A stretch of DNA of 12,270 nucleotides from Pseudomonadota bacterium (GTDB taxonomy: Bacteria > Pseudomonadota > Gammaproteobacteria > Xanthomonadales > Rhodanobacteraceae). The translations under genes were made by a program, and so were the position numbers. Where the stretch lies: contig JAEYZH010000139.1 of NCBI GenBank assembly GCA_023430685.1, positions 1 through 12,270 of the forward strand, in the 5' to 3' direction. Under the pieces are notes generated by a model. The model did no database searches. It saw only the letters and a list, made by a program, of their open reading frames with translations, and had not been told where the DNA came from. Shown one piece after another: positions 6,928 through 12,270 of this stretch; within the stretch, counting starts at the first letter, position 1, and every line of letters begins with the position of its first letter.

Positions 6928-8061
6928 CTACGGGGATGTTGCGGTGGTCGGCGCAAGCTTCAGCAAACGCGCTCGTTCGCCATCCTCGAGCAGCCACACG
7001 CTGCCATCGGGCGCCTCGGCCACGCCGCGGATGCGCGCCCCCATGTCGTAACGCGCGGCTTCGCGCGCGCTGTCGCCGTCGAACGCGACGCGCACGAGCG
7101 CTTGCGACGACAGCCCGCCGATCAATGCCTGGCCACGCCAGTCGGCGAACTGCCTGCCCGAATGGATGACGAGGCTCGAGGGCGAGATCACCGGCGTCCA
7201 GCTCAGCTTCGGCGCCGCGAATTCGGGTCGCGTCGAATGGTCGGGGATGTCGCGACCGTCGTAGTGGTCGCCATTGGAAACGATCGGGTAGCCATAGTTG
7301 GCGCCGCGCACCACGAGGTTGAGTTCGTCGCCTCCCTGCGGCCCCATCTCGACTTCCCACAGGCGTCCATCGCGGTCGAACGCGATGCCGAGCGGATTGC
7401 GGTGACCGAGCGTCCACACCTGTGCGGCGACGTCGCCGTCCTTCACGAACGGATTGTCGGCCGGCACGCGGCCGTCGTCCTCGAGCCGCAGGATCTTGCC
7501 GAGGTTGCCGCGCATGTCCTGCGCGGGATCGAACTTCTGGCGATCGCCCGAGGAAATCCAGAGCTTGCCGTCGGGCCCGAACAGCAGCCGGTGGCCGAAA
7601 TGGCCATTGCCCGACACCTTCGGCAGCTGGCGCCAGATCACGCCCACGTCCGACAACGAACCGCCGGTCGCATCGAGCGTCAGCGTCGCGCGCGCGACCG
7701 CGGCGCCGCGCGTGCCGCCTTCGCCCTTCTCGACGTAGCTGAGGTAGATGCGGTGGTTCTCCGCGAAGCGTGGATGCAAGGCGACGTCGCCCAGACCGCC
7801 CTGCCCACCGTAGGCCACCTCGGGCACGCCGCGGATGTCGAGCGGCTGCGTGCCGGGCGCGAGCAGCTTCAGGCGACCCTTCTTCTCGGTCACGATCAGG
7901 CGGCCATCCGGAAGGAAGGCCATCGCCCACGGCTCGTCGAACGTCGCGACCGCGGTCGCCTCGAATGGTTTGGGCGAGGCCTGCACGGTCGCGCCGTTGC
8001 AGCCGCTGCAGGCGAGGCCCAGCACGAGGGCAAGGGTGACCATCGAGGCGCGCAGGTTCAT
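6928..8061 (-). CDS. PQQ-dependent sugar dehydrogenase, soluble aldose dehydrogenase (YliI) type, putative lipoprotein (377 aa)
   Basis: Predicted six-bladed propeller quinoprotein oxidising aldose sugars in the periplasm with PQQ and Ca. The N-terminus has a short signal with L-G-L-A-C-S-G-C; Cys18 or Cys21 could be lipidated, so it is probably membrane-tethered. Family signatures occur in order: P-W-A-M-A-F-L-P-D-G-R-L-I-V-T-E (44-59), G-G-Q-G-G-L-G-D-V-A-L-H-P (85-97), G-H-F-G-H-R-L-L-F-G-P-D-G (153-165, with His154 or His157 near the expected catalytic base), G-H-R-N-P-L-G (219-225, Arg221 in the PQQ site) and G-P-Q-G-G-D-E-L-N (240-248). Length is normal for the family. GGAG lies about 9 bases before the ATG. 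It follows the 816-aa gene on the same strand after 91 bases, so co-transcription is possible. Substrate is not deducible. Confidence 0.9.
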   Translation of the reverse strand: MNLRASMVTLALVLGLACSGCNGATVQASPKPFEATAVATFDEPWAMAFLPDGRLIVTEKKGRLKLLAPGTQPLDIRGVPEVAYGGQGGLGDVALHPRFAENHRIYLSYVEKGEGGTRGAAVARATLTLDATGGSLSDVGVIWRQLPKVSGNGHFGHRLLFGPDGKLWISSGDRQKFDPAQDMRGNLGKILRLEDDGRVPADNPFVKDGDVAAQVWTLGHRNPLGIAFDRDGRLWEVEMGPQGGDELNLVVRGANYGYPIVSNGDHYDGRDIPDHSTRPEFAAPKLSWTPVISPSSLVIHSGRQFADWRGQALIGGLSSQALVRVAFDGDSAREAARYDMGARIRGVAEAPDGSVWLLEDGERARLLKLAPTTATSP

Positions 8062-8152
8062 CTCGGGGCTCCGCGGCGGGATCGAGGTCGCAAAGGTAGT
8101 CCATTGCGCGATCGTGGTCTAACCGGCTGTCGCAAACGCCCGCGCGCATGCG

Positions 8153-10603
8153 TCACGGCGCGGGGCAGGCCTGCGCGTGGGCATCGTCGAAGCCGTGGCC
8201 GAAGATCTGGTCGCACGCATACGCGACGCAGGCGGAGTACTCCGATGAGTCGCCGCCAGCGCTGGTCGCGGTCGCGGTGATGAAGGTCCCGTACAGCGTG
8301 CCGGTGCTCGCCAACGGCAGGTCGAACACCGCGCTGCCATTGCTCGGCGGGAACGTCGATCCGCCCGTGACGACGACGTCGCGCGCGCCGAGATAGCGGG
8401 TCGCACCGCCCTGCCCGCCCGCGCCGCAGGTCGCGCCCGAGAAGAACTCGACGCGGTACTCGCCGTTCGTCGTCGACAGTGAACCCTGCACCCGGCCTGC
8501 ATGGCGCACGCCGAACGCGGCGTCGAGCAGCGGGAAGTTCTGGTCGCAGTTGGCCTGCTCGCAACCGCCGAGCAACACGTCGTCGCCATCGATCGGATTG
8601 AGGCCGGCCGGCTCGCGCAGGTCCAGATCGAACACCTGGTTCGCATGCACGCGATTGGCCGACAACGTGGTCTGCCGCGTGCCGGCGAACAGGATCAGGC
8701 CGCTGTAGTCGTTGTAGGCGATCTCGTTCTGGTTGATGTCGTTGCCTTGCGCATCGGACTGCACGTGGATGCCGTGCGTGTTCGGCAACGCGTAGTCGGG
8801 CACGCACGGCGGCAGGCAGAACGCGAACGCCTTCACGCCGATGCGGTTCGAGGCGACGATGTTGTCATTGCCGAGCAGTTGCACGCCGGTCACGTTGCCC
8901 GAAATGAGGTTCTGCATCACGACGCCGAGGTCGCCATCGATGCGGATGCCGACGCGGTTGCCGTGCGCCTCGTTGCCGTTCGGGAAGGTGCCGATCAGGT
9001 TGCCCGCGACCAGGTGGCCTTGCCCGCTGCCGCCGAGGTAGATGCCGTAGCCCGCGCCCGCGACCGGGTCCGGATGGCCCGCGATCGAATTGCGCTCGGA
9101 CGGGTCGAGGCCGCCGATGTCGACGTCGTCGGCGCTGCCGTTGACGTAGATCGCCGTGTGGTTGTCGCTGCCGCCGAGCACCTCGTCCGAGAAGCGGCCG
9201 AAGTGGTTGCCGCGCACGCGGTGGCCACTGCCGGCCTGCAGCAGCACGGCGTTGGTGAAGCCGCCGATCATCAGTCCGCGCAGGTCGAGCGAGGTGCCGG
9301 CCGGCGCATTCACGGGCACGCGGAACGCGTAGCTGACCTGGTCGCCGCCTGCGATCGAGATGCGATAGGTCGCGCTGTTGCTCCACGTGTTCGCGTTCGG
9401 CGCGGCACCGGGCTGGGTGAAGCCGTCGATGCGCACGGGCGCGACGATATCGGGGTAAGGCGACTGCGGGATCAGGATCGCGCCGAAATTCCCGGGGATC
9501 GCGAAGCGGATCGTGTTGAAATTCGGCAGCGAGTTCGCATCGAGGATCGCCTGGCGCAGCGAGCCCGCGCCGCTGTCGCCCGCATGGGTGACCACGAGTT
9601 CGGTCGAGTCGACGACGCCCGATTCGTACGCGCCGCGGTCGACCGCGCTGCCGATGATGCGCGCGTTGCCGACGATGTCGACCGCGGGCAGGCCACCCGG
9701 GGGGCTGTTGTGGCCGCTGTTGATCGCGGGCGAGCCCGGTACCGCGGGAATCCCGTTGCCGTCGAGTTGCGGATCGGTCGAATTGTTCCCGCCACCGCCC
9801 TGCAACGGCACGGCGCTGCTGCCCCAGGTGTTGTGCCACGCTTCGACCAGCGGCACGTCGCCGCTCGCCGACAGCACGAAGTCGGTGCCCGCGCTGCCCC
9901 AGATCAGGTTGTTGCTGACGTGGAACGTCGCGACCGCACTGTCCTCGCCGCGGAACAGGCGCAAGCCATCGCCCGCGCTCGCACCGACGAAGGTGTTGTT
10001 GACGACGTAGGCATCGATCGCGAGCTGTTCGGGTACGAGCTCGAGCACGGTTCCGTAAGCCTGGCGAAGCAGGTTGTTCTGGAACACGAGTGCGCCGCAG
10101 GCGCTGCCGATTCGCAGGTCGCCTGCACTGCCGTCGACGATCGTGCGGCGCCAGGTCACCGCGTTGCCGAGGTCCACGCAGGTCTGCGCACCATGCAGCC
10201 GCAGGAATTCCACGTTGCTGAAGCGCACGCCCTCGACCGTCACGCCGAGCCCCATCTCGTACAACTCGAGGTCGAGGGCGCCGAGGCCGTCGATCACGGT
10301 GTTCGCGGGATCCACGCTGCGCGCGCCGCAGCCCGGCGCGTAGCCGCCGAGCAGGTTCAGGCGATTGGCGAGGACCACGGTCTCCGCGCCGTTCCATGCA
10401 TAGGTCTGCGCGACCAGGCGCAACGTGACCGTGCCGTCCGCCTGCGGCGAGAGGGCTGCGTGCAGGCCGTCGACGAGGTCGCCGAGCGTCTCGATGCAGA
10501 CATCGAGCGCGAATGCCGCGGGAGCGGCCAGCACCAGCCACGCACCTGCGACGAGCGCGGCGCTGCGACGGGCGAAATCCGGAATGCGGGTCGGAGCGTT
10601 CAT
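8153..10603 (-). CDS. Large secreted beta-helix protein, paralogue of the 820-aa protein (816 aa)
   Basis: Predicted exported beta-helix protein built like the 820-aa gene on the other strand. Signal peptide about 1-32 (W-L-V-L-A-A-P-A-A-F-A). The mature start is L-D-V-C-I-E ... L-L-G-G-Y ... C. The first helix ends S-P-A-I-N-S-G ... D-R-G-A-Y-E (322-327). G-S-L-R-Q-A-I (347-353) opens the second part, with A-S-N-R-I-G-V-K-A-F-A-F-C-L-P-P-C, also kept in the paralogue. A C-terminal sandwich has I-T-A-T-A-T-S-A-G-G-D-S-S-E-Y-S. The last 20 residues are C-D-Q-I-F-G-H-G-F-D ... C-P-A-P (797-816). Both long paralogues begin M-N-A-P. The frame stays open far upstream, but this ATG precedes the signal peptide and sits 25 bases after the promoter element, so I chose it; GGGA about 8 bases upstream is a weak ribosome site. 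It is divergent from the right sigma gene. Confidence 0.87.
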   Translation of the reverse strand: MNAPTRIPDFARRSAALVAGAWLVLAAPAAFALDVCIETLGDLVDGLHAALSPQADGTVTLRLVAQTYAWNGAETVVLANRLNLLGGYAPGCGARSVDPANTVIDGLGALDLELYEMGLGVTVEGVRFSNVEFLRLHGAQTCVDLGNAVTWRRTIVDGSAGDLRIGSACGALVFQNNLLRQAYGTVLELVPEQLAIDAYVVNNTFVGASAGDGLRLFRGEDSAVATFHVSNNLIWGSAGTDFVLSASGDVPLVEAWHNTWGSSAVPLQGGGGNNSTDPQLDGNGIPAVPGSPAINSGHNSPPGGLPAVDIVGNARIIGSAVDRGAYESGVVDSTELVVTHAGDSGAGSLRQAILDANSLPNFNTIRFAIPGNFGAILIPQSPYPDIVAPVRIDGFTQPGAAPNANTWSNSATYRISIAGGDQVSYAFRVPVNAPAGTSLDLRGLMIGGFTNAVLLQAGSGHRVRGNHFGRFSDEVLGGSDNHTAIYVNGSADDVDIGGLDPSERNSIAGHPDPVAGAGYGIYLGGSGQGHLVAGNLIGTFPNGNEAHGNRVGIRIDGDLGVVMQNLISGNVTGVQLLGNDNIVASNRIGVKAFAFCLPPCVPDYALPNTHGIHVQSDAQGNDINQNEIAYNDYSGLILFAGTRQTTLSANRVHANQVFDLDLREPAGLNPIDGDDVLLGGCEQANCDQNFPLLDAAFGVRHAGRVQGSLSTTNGEYRVEFFSGATCGAGGQGGATRYLGARDVVVTGGSTFPPSNGSAVFDLPLASTGTLYGTFITATATSAGGDSSEYSACVAYACDQIFGHGFDDAHAQACPAP

Positions 10604-10628
10604 GGCGGTGTCCCGGTACTGGTTGCGC

Positions 10629-10658
10629 GAATGAACCCGGCACCGCGCGGGAACGAAC
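10629..10658 (-). promoter_or_regulatory. Bipartite promoter-like element, copy 4 (816-aa beta-helix gene)
   Basis: Minus-strand GTTCGTTC, 12 bases, then GGGTTCATTC, ending 25 bases before the ATG at 10603. Both boxes are identical to those of copy 5, which points the other way at the sigma end of the same intergenic region; only the spacer differs. Confidence 0.65.
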
Positions 10659-10719
10659 ACGCCGCATGCGATTCGAGCCGTCGCGCTGCGCCCGCCCCGT
10701 CCCCCGAGCGCGGCTGCGC

Positions 10720-10744
10720 GATCGATGCTTTCCGATCGAATGCT
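10720..10744. repeat. Imperfect direct repeat in the middle of the divergent region
   Basis: GATCGATGCT and GATCGAATGCT, starts 14 bases apart, midway between the two divergent promoter-like elements. It could be an operator for a further regulator, or chance. Confidence 0.3.
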
Positions 10745-10799
10745 GCATCGCGACGCCCGGCGAAACTCCGGGCGGCCGCGACGGACAACGCGCGCACCT

Positions 10800-10829
10800 G
10801 TTCGTTCGCGCGCGCGCGCGGGTTCATTC
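10800..10829 (+). promoter_or_regulatory. Bipartite promoter-like element, copy 5 (right sigma gene)
   Basis: GTTCGTTC, 12 bases that are a pure GC alternation, then GGGTTCATTC, ending 24 bases before the ATG at 10854. The alternating CG tract could favour Z-DNA, but the spacer of the other copies is only generally GC-rich. Having the same boxes as the divergent beta-helix gene suggests the sigma factor may control its own gene. Confidence 0.6.
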
Positions 10830-10843
10830 CGGTGACCCGCTTC

Positions 10844-10847
10844 AGGA
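10844..10847 (+). promoter_or_regulatory. Ribosome binding site supporting the right sigma start at 10854
   Basis: AGGA, 6 bases before the ATG at 10854. The alternative in-frame ATG at 10932 has no Shine-Dalgarno sequence. Confidence 0.45.
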
Positions 10848-10853
10848 CCATTG

Positions 10854-11507
10854 ATGACCGCCCTCAGCCTCGCGCTCGCGCATGCCTGGCCGCCGCCTTC
10901 GCAGGTCGCGCTGCGTGCTATAAAACCGCCGATGGAAACCGCGTCGGCGGACAGCACGCAACAGCTGCTGCACCGGATCCGCGCCGGCGATCCCGCCGCG
11001 CGCGAGCGCCTGCTCGCACGCTACCTGCCGATGCTCAGGCGCTGGGCGCACGGACGCCTGCCTGCACACGCGCGCGACCTCGGCGATACCGACGACCTCG
11101 TGCAGGCGACCGTGCTGCGCGCGCTCGGCCAGCTCGAGCGATTCGAGTACGCGGGCGACGGCTGCTTCCTCGGCTACCTGCGCCACGTGCTGCTGAACCT
11201 CCTGCGCAACGAAATCCGGCGCTCGAGCACGCATGGCGGCAGCGCCGAGCTCACCGACGCGCTCGCCGACGACGCGACCGAATCGCCGCTCGAGGCGACG
11301 ATCGGACGCGAACGCGTGCGCCGCTACGAGGCCGCGCTCGCCGCGCTGCCGCGGCGCAGCCAGGAACTGGTCGTGATGCGGATCGAGTTCGGGCTCGACT
11401 ACGAGGACATCGCGGACGAAACCGGCATGAGCCGCGATGCGATCCGCATGGCGATCAAGCGTGCGGTGGCGGAGCTCGCGAGGACGATGGGCGATGGCGC
11501 GCAATGA
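10854..11507 (+). CDS. ECF-family RNA polymerase sigma factor (217 aa)
   Basis: Alternative sigma factor, complete in the window. Region 2 covers about 56-122, with acidic D-T-D-D-L-V-Q (78-84), F-L-G-Y-L-R and N-L-L-R-N-E-I-R. Region 4 covers about 157-212, with Y-E-A-A-L-A-A-L-P-R-R-S-Q-E-L-V-V and a helix-turn-helix D-Y-E-D-I-A-D-E-T-G-M-S-R-D-A-I-R-M-A-I-K-R (about 182-203). There is no region 1 or 3 and no C-terminal extension. It is a paralogue of the left-end sigma factor. The ATG at 10854 has AGGA 6 bases upstream and the bipartite element at the standard distance. The ATG at 10932 would give 191 aa, matches where paralogue similarity begins, and follows a TATAAA; both may be used. 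Its 3' end overlaps the kinase start by 14 bases, implying translational coupling. No anti-sigma gene is adjacent. Confidence 0.88.
   Translation: MTALSLALAHAWPPPSQVALRAIKPPMETASADSTQQLLHRIRAGDPAARERLLARYLPMLRRWAHGRLPAHARDLGDTDDLVQATVLRALGQLERFEYAGDGCFLGYLRHVLLNLLRNEIRRSSTHGGSAELTDALADDATESPLEATIGRERVRRYEAALAALPRRSQELVVMRIEFGLDYEDIADETGMSRDAIRMAIKRAVAELARTMGDGAQ
10919..10924 (+). promoter_or_regulatory. TATAAA box before the internal sigma ATG, possible leaderless start
   Basis: TATAAA ends 7 bases before the ATG at 10932, so a transcript from it would begin at or next to that ATG. AT-rich hexamers are rare in this sequence, but no good -35 box lies at the right distance. Low confidence. Confidence 0.25.
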
Positions 11508-12270
11508 CCCGCACGCGGTCGATCGCCTGATCGAACGCATCCTCGATGCCGAGCCCGCGGACTGGCCGCGACTCGACCCGCTGCCGCCCGGCAGCGAGCG
11601 CGAGTTCGAGGCGCTGCAGACACTGTCGGACATCGCGCGCGCATTTCGCCGCTTCGACGCGCCCGCGCGACCCGCGCACGCCAGCGCGCTGTTTCGCTGG
11701 GGCCCTCTCGAGGTCGAAGCCAAGGTCGCGAGCGGCGGCAGCAGCGAGGTGTACCGCGCGTGGGACGCGGGCCTCGGCACCCACGTCGCACTGAAGTTGC
11801 TGCGAACGGACGCCGCGCAGCCGCTGCGCGCGCGCGCGTTCCTCGACGAGGCACGCCGACTCGCGAAGGTGCGCCACCACAACGTGCTCAGCGTGTACGG
11901 CGCGGCCGTGCATGACGGCCGGCCCGGCCTCTGGAGCGAATGGATAGAGGGGCAGAGCCTCACGGAGCAGGTCGCCCGACAGGGACCGCTCGGCGCCGAC
12001 GAGGCGGTCGTGCTCGGGCTCGCGCTGTGCCGCGCGCTCGGCGCGGTGCACGCAGCGGGCTTGCTGCATGGCGACGTCAAGCCCGACAACGTGCTGCGCG
12101 AACGCGGCGGGCGCATCGTGCTCGCCGACCTCGGCGCGGCCGGCGAGCCGGCCGAGGTCAACGCGAGCCTGCACAGCGCAGCGACGCTCGCGTGGCTCGC
12201 GCCCGAGGTCCTGCAGGGCGCGCTGCGCACGCCCGCGCACGACCTCCACGCGCTCGGCGGCGTGCTGCAG
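11494..12270 (+). CDS. Serine/threonine protein kinase (3' end outside window)
   Basis: Hanks-type protein kinase, 259 residues visible. A helical N-terminal segment of about 70 residues (R-L-I-E-R-I-L-D ... F-E-A-L-Q-T-L-S-D-I-A) precedes the kinase fold. Seen in order: Gly-rich loop V-A-S-G-G-S-S-E-V-Y (78-87), Lys101 in V-A-L-K, helix-C Glu119, catalytic loop H-G-D-V-K-P-D-N (192-199, Asp194), D-L-G in place of DFG (212-214), A-P-E (236-238) and subdomain IX D-L-H-A-L-G (250-255). All key catalytic residues are present, so activity is expected, although Arg of HRD is Gly. GAGG lies 10 bases before the ATG, and the gene overlaps the sigma gene by 14 bases. ECF sigma/kinase pairs are known, for example EcfP/PknT of Vibrio parahaemolyticus, where the kinase activates the sigma factor. 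The same role here is inference. C-terminal sensor domains would lie outside the window. Confidence 0.9.
   Translation, partial: MARNDPHAVDRLIERILDAEPADWPRLDPLPPGSEREFEALQTLSDIARAFRRFDAPARPAHASALFRWGPLEVEAKVASGGSSEVYRAWDAGLGTHVALKLLRTDAAQPLRARAFLDEARRLAKVRHHNVLSVYGAAVHDGRPGLWSEWIEGQSLTEQVARQGPLGADEAVVLGLALCRALGAVHAAGLLHGDVKPDNVLRERGGRIVLADLGAAGEPAEVNASLHSAATLAWLAPEVLQGALRTPAHDLHALGGVLQ

Noticed and set aside
6890..8149. 419-codon minus-strand open frame overlapping the dehydrogenase
   Set aside because: Different frame from the dehydrogenase, which carries all family motifs.
10805..10821. Alternating CG tract as an independent simple repeat or Z-DNA element
   Set aside because: It coincides with the spacer of promoter-like element copy 5; other copies have non-alternating GC-rich spacers, so alternation itself is probably not required.
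10604..10957. Upstream extension of the 816-aa protein
   Set aside because: The frame is open but would cover the divergent control region and bury the signal peptide.
8501..11530. 1009-codon plus-strand open frame
   Set aside because: Runs antisense through the 816-aa gene and out of frame through the sigma gene; low-complexity translation.
1..12270. CRISPR array, tRNA, rRNA, insertion sequence or attachment site
   Set aside because: No regularly spaced repeats, no cloverleaf or rRNA-like segment noticed, no transposase or terminal inverted repeats; inspection was by eye.

Overview
The window is very GC-rich (roughly two thirds or more G+C), with dense, mostly single-gene or short-operon layout and long spurious open frames on the opposite strands. 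The proteins (secreted right-handed beta-helix proteins with a DxGxYE 'choice-of-anchor Q' type motif, an FG-GAP propeller, and short C-terminal tails of the IFAxGFD kind) together with ECF sigma factor/Ser-Thr kinase pairs suggest a gammaproteobacterium of the Xanthomonadales/Lysobacterales, Dokdonella-like. That placement is an inference from memory of protein style, not from a search.

Layout: (i) 1-557, minus: a partial ECF sigma factor running off the left edge. (ii) 687-5799, plus: three secreted proteins in a row: a short beta-helix protein (343 aa), a seven-repeat FG-GAP propeller (453 aa) and a long beta-helix protein (820 aa). (iii) 5899-6828, plus: a secreted hypothetical protein. 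(iv) 6928-8061, minus: a putative lipoprotein PQQ-dependent sugar dehydrogenase. (v) 8153-10603, minus: a second long beta-helix protein (816 aa), paralogous to the 820-aa one. (vi) 10854-11507, plus: a second ECF sigma factor, paralogous to the first, overlapping (vii) 11494-12270, plus: a Ser/Thr protein kinase that runs off the right edge. The ends are mirror images: each sigma gene is divergent from a beta-helix gene.

The most interesting signal is regulatory. A bipartite element, GTTCG(T/G)(T/C)(C/T) - exactly 12 bases - GG(N)TT(C/T), lies 24 to 31 bases before the ATG of both sigma genes and of all three beta-helix genes, always pointing toward the gene. A weaker sixth copy lies before the FG-GAP gene. 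It is absent from the hypothetical gene and the dehydrogenase gene. The simplest reading is a promoter recognised by one or both of these ECF sigma factors, giving autoregulation plus control of a set of exported proteins.

The second signal is a shared C-terminal tail. Three proteins of two unrelated folds end in the same exactly 20-residue pattern, C-D-x-I-F-x2-G-(F/L)-(D/E)-x6-C-x2-P, and the 343-aa protein ends in a shortened version without the cysteines. The working hypothesis is an ECF sigma/kinase-controlled surface-protein regulon whose products share a sorting or anchoring tail. No anti-sigma factor is visible, so the overlapping kinase is the candidate sensor/regulator.
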